64,000 nt of DNA from Pelobates cultripes (taxonomy: Eukaryota; Chordata; Amphibia; Anura; Pelobatidae): contig OW240913.1 in the NCBI GenBank assembly GCA_933207985.1, positions 262,480,783 through 262,544,782 on the forward strand, in the 5' to 3' direction. The notes beneath the pieces are model-generated. The model was not told the DNA's origin, ran no database searches, and saw only the letters and a program-made list of their open reading frames with translations. The first letter of the stretch is position 1, and each line of letters opens with the position of its first letter. A program made the position numbers and the translations under genes. Positions 1 through 12,389 of the stretch are shown one piece after another.

Positions 1-390
1 TGGATGTAATGATCAATCAATCTGATGATCTAAACCAATCCAAGGTTTTCCCATATGGAGGTATTAGGGGGCTAGTGCGCATGTGTAGCAATCGCCATTA
101 TATGCATATCAGCATCTCCTCACAGAGATGCACTGACTCAATGCATGGAGAGCTTTTGGCAGAGAGTGGAGACGCTGAAAATCAGTACCAGGAAGCCCAT
201 ATATTGTTTGTCTAAGTGACAAACATTAGAAATGGCATTAGTCAGCAAAGTAAACACTGCCCAGCCTACATGGACATCGTGTTTGCACCAAAACCACTAC
301 ATTAAGCTGTAGTGTACATTTCTACAAATATATATGATTGTATTTAAAGTAAAAAAACAGATATAGATACACACACACAGATATATATGT
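1..390. repeat. MITE-like relic, no gene seen
   Basis: No supported gene. The stretch near 105-150 (atcagcatctcctcacagag and following) resembles an internal block also seen at 17945-17980 and 18500-18560, both inside or beside TTAA-type MITE sequence. I infer a degraded copy of that family. The open frame at 9-215 has no recognisable domain. Confidence 0.35.
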
Positions 391-1330
391 GTGCAGGAAA
401 AATGGGCAAGAAAAAAGATATTCGACAAGGGCCAAATAGTGACGGTTAGAATACCTGGTCAGAGCATCTCCAATATGACAAGTCTTGTGGGGTGTCCAGT
501 GGCTAGTACATGTGTGGTGTTCAGTGGTTTGTACCTACCAAAAGTGGTGCAAGGAAAGGTAACAGCTGTCTTACATGGCCAAGGCTCACTGATGCACGAA
601 GGCAGTGAAGGCTAGCTCATCTAGTCAGATCACACAGAAGAGCTACTGTAGCTAAAATTGCAGAAAAACGTAATGCAGGACAGATTAGAAAGATGTCAGA
701 ACATACAATACATCACAGTTTATTGTGTGTAGCCACAGACCAGCCAAGGTGCCCATAATGAACCCTGTCGACCACCGAAAGCACCTTCAATGGAGATGTG
801 AGCTTCAGAACTGGACCATTGAGCAATGTTACCTGTTCTCATGATTCATGTTTTCTTTTAGATTTAGTGAATAATTGGGTGCATGTGTGTTTTTATCTGG
901 GAAAGAGATTGCAGGATGCACTATGAGAAAATATCGCTAGGAAATTTTGGGTCCTGGCATTCATATGGATGTTACTTTGACATGTAATACCTACATATAG
1001 ATTGTTGTAAACCATGTACACCCATTTATGGCAATGGTGTTCCCTGATGCAGTGGCCTCTTTCAGCAGGATAATACTGCTAAAAATGTTCAGGGATGGTT
1101 TGAGAAACATGACAGAGTTAAAGCTGTTGCCTTGGCCTCCAAATTTCCAAGATATCAGTTTGATTAAGCATCTTCATGATGTGCTGAAACAATAAATCCA
1201 ATCCATGGAGGCCCAACTTCGTAGCTTGAAGGACTTAAAGGATTTGTTGCTCATGTTTTGGTGCCAGATACCACAGAACACAATCAGAGGGCTTGTGGAG
1301 TCCATGACTTAATGCATCATTATGCTGTTT
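391..1330 (+). pseudogene. Decayed Tc1-like transposase
   Basis: Relic of a Tc1/mariner transposase of the class widespread in fish and amphibians. Translating in shifting frames shows the N-terminal block (RSHRRATVAKIAEK-like, about 625-670), a middle block (VPIMNPVDHRKHLQW-like, about 750-800), the second catalytic block FQQDNTA near 1060-1085, a WPPNF block near 1132-1150, and the C-terminal KDLLLMFWCQIPQNTIRGLVES-like block near 1235-1310. The third catalytic block (NPIE in relatives) is degraded. There are many stops and frameshifts and an apparent deletion between about 840 and 960, so it is dead. Identification rests on remembered family motifs. Confidence 0.75.
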
Positions 1331-1395
1331 TGGCAGCCCAATGTGGACCTACATGATATTAGGATGGAAGTTTTCACTTTGTGGCATTTGTCTGT

Positions 1396-1398
<3 letters not shown>

Positions 1399-1462
<64 letters not shown>
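1399..1462. repeat. (AT)n microsatellite
   Basis: Uninterrupted AT dinucleotides for about 64 bases. Confidence 0.97.
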
Positions 1463-1464
<2 letters not shown>

Positions 1465-1845
1465 TGCACTCTCCAAATTCCAAACTTTGATGCTCGGGGC
1501 TCGTCTGCACTAATACATACAAATCAAAATAGATAGCATTCCAGAGATTTGCTCCAACAAAGTAAAACTTATCTTTTACTGCTTTACATAAATAAAAATC
1601 AATGTTTCAGTCTGCCCCAGCAGACTTTCTTCATTCAGTGCATCGCTATGAGGAGATTTCAATTTAATGTAGCGTTTTGCAGCCAATCCTATGGGAAAAC
1701 ATTGGATTGGCTGAGATCATCAAGCCATTGATAATTTCAGCCCTAGAGGCAGGGCCAGTCAAGTAGAGACCAGCACGGCGTGGAAAAAAAAAGGTGAGTA
1801 AAAAAAAAAACATTTCCTTGCAAACGGAAGGGGTCTGGTCACCTA

Positions 1846-2080
1846 AACACACACATCATATACACACTATGACAGACAGACACACACATACATATACCAT
1901 GACCGACACACATACATATACCATGACAGAGAGACACACACCATGACAGACACACACACGGTGACACAAAGACACACACACCCACATACACCATGACAGA
2001 AATACCCATACACAGACACCATGACAGACGCACACACACCATGACACACATACACTCACACTGACACAGACTCACACATT
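1846..2080. repeat. CA-rich minisatellite
   Basis: Degenerate tandem array whose unit resembles acaccatgacagacacacac, with CATACATATA variants. The long antisense frames here simply follow the repeat and are not genes. Confidence 0.9.
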
Positions 2081-2094
2081 ATTGCTTGCTTTAA

Positions 2095-2480
2095 TACCTG
2101 TGGGGTCCAGTGGGCAACCAGCTGGGGGATTGTGCTGGCGGGTGGCAAGCTGGAGTGACGTGTTATGGAGGCGGGCGGCATGCTGGAATACCGTGGATGT
2201 GGGTGGCTGGCTGCACTTTTTGTTGCTGGGAAGCGACAGAGCTGTGATGTCCCTGCTCTGCTCCCTCGCCGCTTAGTGAGACCGGGGTCGAAATAGGACG
2301 TCATATTCCGGCCCCGGTCTCACTAAGAACAAGCACAGCTCACTTGCCTCCCGCCTACTAATCGCGCAGCCAGCCCCCGCCTCCATGATAATCCAGCATG
2401 CCACCTGCCTCAACGACCTCCAACATGCTGCCCACCCACCTCGGAAGTAACGGGCTCGCATATCCCAGGCTTTATATAAA
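2095..2480. repeat. Imperfect fold-back element
   Basis: A perfect 16-bp inner hairpin, cttagtgagaccgggg at 2272-2287 against its complement at 2312-2327, sits in the centre of a longer imperfect inverted repeat. The GC-rich flanks 2130-2265 and 2330-2470 are largely complementary; for example, gcatgctgg near 2178 matches ccagcatgc near 2393. Most likely a fold-back or MITE-like insertion. Confidence 0.7.
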
Positions 2481-3799
2481 GATCCTACTCTAAAATTTGG
2501 AATATGGTTAATCCTGCATTGTAAACAGGCCAACATTTAAAAGGAATAATGTACTTATTATAAGTTCATCTAATTGAAGCTTTTACGGTGCCTACAGTAG
2601 TTCCCCATTTAATTGATCCCCACAATTTTATATTTTAGCAATTTACAAGGTTATAATCATATCACACAATGTTTACAAGGCTATAATTATACTGTATTTT
2701 TGCATGTTTTATACTATCACTTTTACACATGTGTACAGGTAAGAGGAGTCAAATTCTAACCAGAATCATTGCCGCTATTTAAAAAAAATCAAAAAAAAAA
2801 TCTTTATTTAAGAGAGGCAGAATTGCATACACATCACGGTAAAACAATGCAGATGTGAAAGGTTTGCAATATATAGTGCAATTATAGTATACGCTTGATT
2901 TAGCATTAAACAACTCCAAATATTCCTGTATAACCTTGTTACAAATGTAAGAAAGGCTGGTATTCCTAAGGTTATGTACTATGCGTCACTCCCACATAAT
3001 TGTATTTTGAAACTCAAGAATAAAAACATAAAAAATAATAAGAAGTGACAACGGCAAGACAACCATTACAACTTATTAAAGTGGTTGTGGTGCACAAAAG
3101 GTAAGGGTGCCATGCCTTGAGTACTGAGAGGTAAGACCAAAAATGTGGTAATTTGCTAGCACTCTTGCTAGCACTCTATACCCACTCTGCCTTCAACAGT
3201 ATAATGATGATTTTTCAGTTCCTTATTATACATGCAAATATTTGGACATGTAAGCACACACTGAGCATGCACGCCATACAGTAATAGATTTTGAGAGCTT
3301 AACTCTAGCATGACATAGCCATGCCATATCATTCAGCTCTCCCATGTGACAACAGATTTACAACTTCTAGCACAGATGAAAACACAGATGCTATGCAATA
3401 TACCATTTTGTCCCAAATCTGGAACTTGACAATGTTCTTACAAATTCTACTAATATTATCACATTCCTTCAATGTGTCTCTGACAGAGGAGTTATGCAAT
3501 TAAAATGGTGTATAAGGCAATGTAATCTTGGCTACAAGAAGTAACAGCATTTATAACAATACCGTTTGTTGAAGAAAAACTACTCTTTATGTTAACTTAA
3601 AGGGAAGGGAATGTAAAATGTACTAATTTAAAAATGTCCAAGTAGGAGTGAAAGTTAAATGTATTGTCAGCTGGTTAATGCATAACAATGGCAGTCACAT
3701 GATTATAAGCAAACAATATATTATTATGGTATCTAGCACTAATGTGCACCAATCATTTTAAAGAGTACCTCTCTAAGTTTTATTGTTTTCCTTTTTCAG
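2481..3799 (+). other. Intron upstream of the COL10A1 3' exon
   Basis: AT-rich sequence without a supported coding exon. It ends in the acceptor tttcctttttcag, with AG at 3798-3799. COL10A1 exon 2, which encodes the signal peptide and N-terminal non-collagenous part, was not recognised here. Confidence 0.6.
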
Positions 3800-5664
3800 T
3801 GTATCCAAGTGGACCGGAGCAAGGACCATCAGGCCCTCCTGGGCCAGTAGGTCCAAGAGGACTACCTGGCCCACAAGGCCCTCCAGGAAAGCCAGGGTAT
3901 GGAATCCCTGGGCCACAAGGAGCACAAGGAGTACCAGGACCTCCAGGGTTTTCTTCTGTTGGAAAACCAGGAATTCCAGGACTGCCAGGAAAGAATGGAG
4001 AACGTGGCTATCAAGGAGAAAAGGGAGACATTGGCCCAATTGGACTACCAGGGCCTAGAGGCCAACAGGGGCCACATGGAATCCCAGGTCCTGCTGGTCT
4101 TTCTGCTGCTGGAAATCCAGGTCCACAGGGGGCTATAGGAAACCCAGGCCCAAGAGGTGTTCCTGGATTTAAAGGTGAACCTGGTTTTCCTGGTATCAAT
4201 GGAGTTAAGGGACAAAATGGGTATGGGGTGCCAGGTCAGCCAGGAGAGAGAGGACCTCCTGGATTACCAGGACAACCTGGACCACAGGGCCCTCCTGGGA
4301 TTGGTAAACCTGGAGTAAATGGCCTTCCTGGGCAACCAGGAAAATTAGGAGATCGAGGCTTACAGGGGCCACAAGGAATGCAAGGTCTTCAAGGTTCTCA
4401 GGGTCTACCAGGGCAGGCTGGGCAACCAGGCATTGGTAAACCAGGGTTAAATGGACCTCCAGGAATGCCAGGACCATCTGGACCCAAAGGACAACCAGGA
4501 CTGCCTGGCATGCCAGGCCCTCAGGGTCTACATGGTTTTGGAAAACCAGGAATGCCAGGAATTAAAGGACACAGAGGACTTGATGGGGCTTCAGGGTTAC
4601 CAGGTATAAAAGGGGACCAAGGCCCAGTCGGTCTTCCAGGGCCACCAGGACTGCATGGGTTTCCTGGGAATGTGGGCATGCAGGGAGCAAGAGGGATTCC
4701 AGGTGAAATTGGTTTACCAGGCCACAAAGGAGAGGTTGGCCCAAAAGGTTCAGCAGGAGTTCCCGGACCAAAAGGAGACCATGGTTTTCCAGGGATTGAT
4801 GGGAAGCCAGGATATCCAGGTGAACCTGGCCTTGCTGGCCCCAAAGGCTATCCAGGTTCGCTTGGTCAAAAAGGAGAGAAAGGCATTATAGGACCACCTG
4901 GTGTACCTGGAGCACCTGGTCCTGTGGGCCCCCGAGGGGAGGTAGGTTATAATGGTGAGCAAGGACCAAGAGGAGTCACTGGAATACCAGGGATGAGAGG
5001 GCCAACAGGACCTCCTGGCATTCCAGGTCTTCCTGGTCAGAAAGGGGACCAAGGTATGCCAGGTGTTCCTGGCCCAGCAGGTATTGCAGCAAATGGGATA
5101 CAAGGACCACTGGGACCTCCAGGAATTCCAGGTCAAAGAGGAATGAATGGTGAGCCAGGGTTACCAGGACCACCAGGCCCTCCAGGACCACCTGGACAGA
5201 TAATAATGCCACATCATATGCCAGATGGGTATGGAAAATCAGGACAAATTCAGAGTCTTAGAGAAATTCAGGCATCGGCATTTACTGCTATCCTCTCTAC
5301 AGCTTATCCACCAGTGGGAATGCCTATCAAATTTGACAAAATACTGTACAACAGACAGAATCATTATGACTCACGAACTGGAATTTTTACCTGTAGGATA
5401 CCAGGAATATATTATTTTTCTTATCATGTGCATGTGAAAGGCACAAATATCTGGGTTGCATTGTATAAAAATGGAACACCTCTAATGTACACTTATGATG
5501 AGTACAAGAAAGGATACCTTGACCAGGCATCAGGCAGTGCAGTTCTAGACTTAAGTGAAAATGATCAAGTGTGGCTTCAGTTACCCAATGCTGAATCCAA
5601 TGGCTTATATGCCTCTGACTATGTACATTCCTCTTTCTCAGGATTTCTATTTGGCCTAACATGA
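3800..5664 (+). CDS. COL10A1: Collagen type X alpha 1 chain, 3' exon
   Basis: Collagen X is a short-chain homotrimeric matrix collagen made by hypertrophic chondrocytes. The exon opens at a tttttcag acceptor in the phase that gives TAT CCA AGT, runs about 620 codons and stops at TGA 5662-5664. The first part is an imperfect Gly-X-Y helix whose short breaks ([45 protein letters not shown]) fall where I recall the mammalian protein having them. It ends in [11 protein letters not shown] near 5199. A C1q-like NC1 domain follows (about 5270-5661), with [50 protein letters not shown] and [17 protein letters not shown]. These separate it from its close relative COL8A1. The end is FSGFLFGLT rather than the mammalian FSGFLVAPM. 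No internal stop is present. The open frame extends upstream to 3742, but that part is intron. Exons 1-2 are missing from the visible sequence. Confidence 0.97.
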
Positions 5665-6810
5665 TAATAACATTTAAAATAAATAAATAAATAAAATCAC
5701 ACATTTCTGATCTGTATGCTTGAAACCTAGTGTAATTGTCAACTAACAGAATGTGTTCCTTTTTCACAAAAAAGAAAAAACTTAAAAAAAAAAAAGAAAA
5801 AACTGCAATACAGTGTATTTTTGATTGTTTAGTTGCATGCATAATACCTATTTTACGTTTTGCGTGATTTAACAGGTTTAAACATTATCTGTGTAGAATT
5901 CAACTTTCATTATCCAGTTGGTCAAATGACTGTTCATAAAAGATCTTTGTTATGATATACATTTTGTTGATTTTATGCCTCATTTATACACAACAGTTTA
6001 TGCCTTGGTACAGCACTCATTTAGCATAACTGGATGCATTTAGAGGTTCGTACACGACAGGCACCAGAATAACAAAACATTTACAAAAATAGTCAATTTT
6101 TTTTCTTTTATTATCATTAGCTACTGAAATCTATGACAATTAAATTAAGAAATCCGTATAGTGGAAACGTATACTTTTTAACCTACATTTTCGCAATGCT
6201 GCCACATTTTAAAGCCTCTAGCCTTAGAGTAAGGCATTCATAAACTTTGGCCAAGCAAAGCTATTTAAAATGTGGATTTGTTTTGTCATGGCCAAAGACA
6301 GTATTTCTCAAATTAGTTTTAAAACACTTAAACAGTTATGGTTCTATCATGAAAACCATTAATTTTTCCAATAAAACCAGTTGAGAAATATAAATATGTG
6401 CTGCCACTTTTCTAAAAGAAAACTCCAAGGACCATGACTATCAGTGATGTTCGGGGGACTCTCTCAGCCAATGTGTACAACAGGACGGGCCAGTGAATTG
6501 TGAATTGCTATCTGCCAAGCAGGTCAGCCAGGCCAAGAGCATATCATGCAGAGATCGGTTTCAGTGTTCTCTGAAGAGTCCTAGTGAACTGAGCAAACGG
6601 CAAGCTTATTTAATGATGCATTCGGCTAAACTTTCTGGGGATAGTACCAGGGTGTTCCCAAAATACCAACACCAGGGAACAAAGTCAGGACCATGAGACA
6701 GGACCCTAAAATAGGGACTATTTTGCAGAAAGCCTGACTGTTGGGAGGCCTGCACTACAGGGCTTAGCTAAGGAGAGCTGATTGAAATTACTACTTAGGA
6801 ACTTCCAGTG

Positions 6811-6852
6811 CTCTGGCATTAGTAGTTTACTAGTTTACTACTAATGCCAGAG
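6811..6852. repeat. Short perfect hairpin
   Basis: ctctggcattagtag is followed by a 12-base spacer and its exact complement ctactaatgccagag. It lies inside an unclassified, probably inserted block at about 6420-6920. Confidence 0.8.
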
Positions 6853-8815
6853 GACTGAAAGTGGTGCCTGTGGGGCCCCACACAATAAGACAGACTGTAG
6901 TGGCTATGTTGCTTGGAGTGTTCTTTTAATGAAGCATTCGGCATCTACACCTATGAGTAGCTAACAATTGCAATTTCACTGGTAAATCCATTTCAGCAAT
7001 AAAAAATAAAACAAGAACAATGCCCAGGGCTATTCACTAAACCTAGACATTTTGGGAATTCTAGGTTTGAAAATGATAAGCTTTCACTATTTTGGCCTAA
7101 TACTTGTAATTCCCTTATGATATCCCATCAGTTCACATTTTGGTGAATAGTCTTGAAAAAAGACTTCATGTGTGGAGGTTCTCAGAGGAACCAAGTTGGC
7201 ATAACGATTTGAAAGTACCCTTTGCATAAAGATAAAATAACTAATCACTGGAAATTGTATGTACTGTAAAACATAATTATAACAGAGTTCTAGCACAGAT
7301 GTAACAAAATACAACAAGACAGAACGAGAGCCTGTCATGTGCCCGCAGGTCTATCGACCTTTATGTCAAGAAGCATTTATAACATGATTCTTGACATAAT
7401 ATTTGGTGCACTTTTCCTTTTTTTTTTTTTATTTTTTTTTTTTTAAACAAATAAATAAAAAAATAAAATAAAAAACAAGAGTGGAAACTTACAAAGCCAC
7501 TCTCAATGTACTTAACCAAAAACGTTAGTGCCCTCCATGAAAACACTACGGTTATTTTTACAGGAACAGTAAGTGGACTTAAAGTGCTTCTGGCTAAACA
7601 TCCAAAATGTGACATTATATTATGTTTTTACAGCAGCATAGACTTTTTATAACCCAAATTTAATTCATATTACTTCTAGTATGGTTCCACTATATGACCA
7701 TTTGGAGAAGGCATTTAGTCCAATTATTTATATTATGACTCCTACCGAAAATACATTACTGGTGTTGTGTTTTTTTTCTCTTTAAAATTAAAATGTTCGT
7801 TTTAGCAATGGCTTGATTTTAAATGTTCTTGTATTACCTCGTAGACATAAGTAAATATAACTGCCTCATTAGTTGGCTTTTTAAGAATATAACCTACCAA
7901 GTATGAAGCTGCCAATTGTAAGAATATTTTAAGCCAGGTACGAAAAGCAAATCTTAGCTATTACGCCAATTGCTTTCATTTGAAGTATTTCTTTTATATA
8001 TAAAAATAAAATGCCGCAAAGAAAGAGTACTGTGTTAAAGTGTCACTTGTGTTCAAAAATAACAATTTCTTCTTCAATACGTGCAAAAAATATGATTGTT
8101 TTTACTCTATAATAAAGATATATTTTTTTTTTAAACGTCCATAGAATTGTGCAAAAATAAATTAATTAATTAATAACAGCTAACACGATCATCTGTTTTT
8201 TTCCCCCCACTTTTAAGCTAACAGTTGATCAGCTGGAGTTGAGATTAAAGAGCCCCAGTATACCTCTATCTGATCAATGGAGAGAAATTTTGTTAGCTAA
8301 CAAGCTTTTCTTTTCCCCACTTCTTCAAGATGTAGAAAACATTACATTAAATCCCCAAGGAGATCTAGTGAAGCTCTCATTTACAGATCTAATGGGAAAC
8401 CACGGTCATTGATAAACATAGCTCGATCTGTTTTTAGGTTCCACTCCAGGATTAAACTGCACGAATCTTAACAGGTTCACAACTTTTTCACAATTCTTTG
8501 TGCATTTTTAAAACCTTTTCTTTATTTATAGGTAACATCGTGTTAATATATTAGTGGATGTTTAATTCAAAACCTTTTTTTTGTTCCCAGAACAATGTTT
8601 TGTGTAATAAAGGACAAAACTTATCCATAGTAATTTTTATTGAAAATTGGTAAACTAAAACACAGTATTGGCAGAAATTGAAGAATTTCTTAATTGACTA
8701 TGTGTAAACTTTCACTCTTGTTTATTTATCATGGATAAATGGGCTCTACGTCATGTGCACTATTTTGTAAATAATTGGTTTTCCCATGAATAACAATATG
8801 CCATGTTCTCTTTGT

Positions 8816-8821
8816 AATAAA
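8816..8821 (+). terminator. COL10A1: Candidate poly(A) signal of COL10A1
   Basis: AATAAA, preceded by an AT-rich segment and followed within about 25 bases by a T/GT-rich stretch (tttatttgtgttttt). This fits a cleavage/polyadenylation site. Not proven by sequence alone. Confidence 0.4.
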
Positions 8822-9319
8822 GTTACTGGAAAAACAATTTATTTGTGTTTTTATTTGCCCACAGACCACTGTTCTTACTTAATATAAAATACAAAAAAAT
8901 ATTTGCACCAATAAGGACAAATTCCATCCTACAGGTACATTTGGATACAGTAAATTAGGTTGAGTATAGTATAGAATGTAATAGTCTCTAGATAAATTAA
9001 AACCTTTTTTTTCCACAGTTTGTGGTTTATAGTTCTTACAACTGGAGCTAAAATTTATATTGGAAGAGTCTTATATCCCTTCCTATGGAATAGCCTGACT
9101 CGGTAAGGAAAATTCTACTTGTAATTGGGGGAAAGCTTTAATATTATTCCCCTGTAACAACTGTTTAATATAGCCTATCTCTGCCAAGATTTAATATTAA
9201 GATCCTCAATATGTTATTCCAGCATATCTAAACTAAGGTAGGGCAGGATTGTTTTATCGATTTTCATAGATCTTTTAAGGCAATCCCACTCATGAGTTAG
9301 GTTGACTACTAAGCTGTCT

Positions 9320-10115
9320 CTTCAGGTACTTCTCGTCTTCCCACTCCTACCTTTAAAACTCCAAGTCAGAATGTCCCAATTTTGTATCCCTGCAAGATTA
9401 CATTCAATCTGCCACCAGATTTCCTCTCTGGATTTCAGTAATTGTGATCTATAGATATGAAGAACAATGATAGAGGCATTGTAAATATGTCTAGTCAAAG
9501 GCATATTAACGTCAGCTTTTTTTGTTTGGTTTGTCAAGACCATTCTATTTATTCTGGGTCTCTTACTCCTCCAGATGAAAGAGTCAAAGCTGCTTTGGAT
9601 GATATTAAGCCTGCTATACGGGATTTTAAGAGGGATCATTTGGAAGAGCCATTTAGGCAAGATATATGCATGCATAGTATTCAATCGCCTAACACCAAAA
9701 TACTCTATCTTGTTTTCACTCTCTCATTTTAGCGTTAGTGTGTCTGAATAAATGAAGAAAGTTTATCTCCATTGTCCTGTCTACATCTTTCACAATTTTT
9801 ATCCCCAGATATCAAAACACTTTTTTGCCCAAATAAAATGATACTGAGATTGGAGTCCTTCAACATCTAGTTTATCGACATTTAGTAACATCATAGTGGA
9901 TTTAGACATATTTAATTTAACATTTGAGACGTGACTAAAGTCCTCAATTTCTTTCACAAGTGCTTGTAGAGAATTTATGGGGTCTGTCATGGTCACCAGG
10001 ATGTCATCGGCGTAGAGGTTAATCTTGGCTTCTTTATGGTTGGTTGATAGTCCCTTAATCTCAGGGCATTCTCTAATATTTGCAACAATTCACCTAATTC
10101 CTCAATTTACCTAAA
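9320..10115 (-). pseudogene. L1-like LINE ORF2 fragment
   Basis: Antisense frames encode the reverse-transcriptase catalytic region (NLYADDILVT, about 9990-10025), followed by a DFSHVSNVKLNMSKS-like segment (9900-9960) and a segment with LPKWLFQMIPLKIP and FDSFIWRSKRPRINRMVL (about 9520-9665), which are hallmarks of L1/Tx1 ORF2. It is broken by stops and a gap at 9730-9800 and is non-functional. The 5' part is missing. Confidence 0.8.
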
Positions 10116-10702
10116 GCTATTTGAAAAAAAGTGTTGGATGAAGCATTTCACCCAATTCCTCACACCACATGAAGACTAACCTCACTATTGAGGTTAAATC
10201 TGATCTCAAGTACTGTAAATTAATATGAGGGGAAAAATAGTCAATTTGACATCTCTATTTGCCCATTTGTGAAAACGTTTAAAACAATATCAGGTCAACG
10301 TGAGTTAATAAACAAATGCAATTGTATATAGCCCTACTTAATTTTCCCTCCTTACATTTATTTAATGTGTCATTATACTACAGAAATCTGTAAAGCATTT
10401 TTTTTTTTTGAAAACACAATAGGTGGTGGGTCCCCACAAAAAACTCAGAACAACTTCCCAAACATATGCAAAAAAAAAAAAAAGCAATACTGTGGTGATC
10501 CACTATTAATATCTGTATAGCACAAGTGCAGAATACCAGCAAATCTTCCCATGCGCTGCTCTTCTGGCCCATTATTAACTGTTGGAACATTGAGATGTAC
10601 TTCACATATACAGAAGACAAAAGAAAATGTCCAGATCATTATCAAAGGTTACACAGTTAAAATGTATTTCTATCACTGTGGATTTGATTTAAAAACTCAA
10701 TT

Positions 10703-10870
10703 TAACCCCTTAACGCTGCAAGGCGTTCTACGGAAGCTGGGCTGATAACCCAGGCAGTCCCCCTGCAGTATGTCTGGCTCTCGCAGATCACATGTCCGCA
10801 ATAGCTGGACATGCTATTCCTGCAAGGTCAGGCAGTCTCCCTGATGTTGAAAAATAATTAAAAAAAAAAC
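10703..10870 (+). repeat. Left end of a TTAA-type element
   Basis: Begins ttaaccccttaacgctgcaa, then has a ggcagtccccctgcag-like block and a run of A. The same order is seen at 28653-28990. It is cut off by the DNA element starting at 10881. Confidence 0.6.
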
Positions 10871-10880
10871 AACTTTAGTA

Positions 10881-11763
10881 CCGTATATACTCGAGTATAA
10901 GCCGAGTTTTTCAGCACATTTTATGTGCTTAAAAAGCCCCCCTCGGCTTATACTCGAGTCAGGGTCTGTATTATGGCAACTTACATTGCCATAATACAGA
11001 CCAGGACCGCCCGGCTCATTACCACCCCAGCGGTCCTGGGGGGGCCGGCAGCAAGCTGTTACTTACCTTTCCTGCAGCTCCCTTCAGCTCCCCTGTGTAA
11101 ATCTCGCGAGTACCACGGCCGTCAGAGCGCTGCCACGAGTTACCGTGACAACGCTCTGCACGGCACGCAGACCATGAGATTTACACAGGGGAGCTGCAGG
11201 AAAGGTAAGTAACAGCTTGCTGCAGGCCCCTCCACTGCTCAGCCCAAACCACTGGACCACCAGGGATTAACATAACCCCCCTTCCTGGACGGGTAACAAG
11301 CAGGGAGGGGGGACAAAAGGAAAAATAAATAAATATTAAAATAATAATATTAAAATATTCAAAATGCCCTCCCCCCACCCAGTTTACACAAACTACACAA
11401 ACACACACACACTCTGTATCATATACACACACACTGCATTCACACAAACACACAATCTGCATCATATACACACACACACTGCATTCACACAAACACACTC
11501 TGCATTCACACATACACTGCATTCATTATATACACACACACACACTGCATTCATTATATACACATACTGTAAATAAATATTCAGAAATATTTAACCTACT
11601 GATGCCTCAATTAATGTAATTTTATTGGGATCTATTTTTACCAGTAGCTCCTGCATTTCCCACCCTAGGCTTATACTCTAGTCAATGGGTTTTCCCATTT
11701 TTTGGTGGTAAAATTAGGTACCTCGGCTTATATTCGGGTCGGCTTACACTCGAGTATATACGG
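10881..11763. mobile_element. DNA transposon with CCGTATATAC ends, TA target
   Basis: Terminal inverted repeats: ccgtatatactcgagtataa at the left and its near-exact complement at the right, 24 of 25 bases matching. The element is flanked by TA on both sides (10879-10880 and 11764-11765). It is 883 bp with no transposase. It contains an internal inverted repeat (about 11045-11110 against 11168-11225, around aaggtaagtaacagcttgct) and a CA-rich microsatellite (about 11395-11570). TA duplication suggests a Tc1/mariner-like mechanism. The superfamily is not certain. Confidence 0.8.
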
Positions 11764-11894
11764 TAATACAAAAAATAAATAAATAAATATATATATATAT
11801 ATATATATATCCAAAAAATAAATAAAGCAAGGCACTCCTCCTTCATGCAGTAATTATATAAATGCCCAGGTGCAGTCCCGCGTAATGTATATAA

Positions 11895-12161
11895 GAAAAA
11901 GCAATCCAGGGAGCACACTGGGTCTTCAAATTAGTGGAGCAAAATTATTTAATGTATCATAAAAAATACATCAGCTGTGAAGTACACACAAATCGACGTT
12001 TCGACCCTCCTGGGGTCTTTATCAAGATCATTGATAAAGACCCCAGGAGGGTCGAAACGTCGATTTGTGTGTACTTCACAGCTGATGTATTTTTTATGAT
12101 ACATTAAATAATTTCGCTCCACTAATTTGAAGACCCAGTGTGCTCCCTGGATTGCTTTTTC
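11895..12161. repeat. Near-perfect palindrome of a Penelope-like terminal repeat
   Basis: Arms 11895-12025 and 12031-12161 (131 bp each, one mismatch seen) around the spacer gatca. Next to the centre is the block ttgataaagaccccaggagg, then gtcgaaacgtcg. This resembles the hairpin-GAAACG motif seen at the 3' side of the Penelope-like element at 51521-51550. The flanks 11812-11894 look like more of the same repeat. I interpret it as two head-to-head copies. Confidence 0.8.
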
Positions 12162-12389
12162 ATATATATATATATATATATATAAAAAACACTATATTGT
12201 TATGACATAAATATACACATAAGCACGTAGATTCCCTCCTCCAGAAGGGAGGAGACGGCAGTCAGGAGGGGGTACTTATGTGGCGTGCCAGAGTCTCTCA
12301 CTTCCAACTACTTCAGCCTGCCACCGGACCACAGGGAAACCACCCTCCTGTACCCATAAATTAGGAAACTGAAGGGTGGCTTTAAAAGT

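Larger units (their letters stand above)
5665..8840 (+). other. COL10A1: COL10A1 3' untranslated region (inferred)
   Basis: No coding sequence is supported. AATAAATAAATAAATAAA lies directly after the stop (about 5679-5696). A better isolated signal, aataaa at 8816-8821, closes an AT-rich stretch. A 3.1-kb 3' UTR is long for this gene, and part of it (about 6420-6920) looks like inserted repeat with a hairpin. The true end could be earlier. Confidence 0.4.

Noticed and set aside
1839..2075. Cys-rich antisense ORFs
   Set aside because: Translations of the CA-rich minisatellite.
3321..3503. Possible COL10A1 signal-peptide exon (MFLQILLILSHSF near 3433)
   Set aside because: It looks hydrophobic but runs into a stop without a donor site, and nothing like the N-terminal non-collagenous part follows.
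3742..3799. Upstream extension of the collagen open frame
   Set aside because: It is intron: a clear polypyrimidine tract and AG acceptor precede position 3800, and the residues do not fit collagen X.
3773..5136. Long antisense and alternative-frame ORFs over the collagen helix
   Set aside because: They are shadows of the 9-base Gly-X-Y periodicity; Pro/Gly codons leave other frames open.
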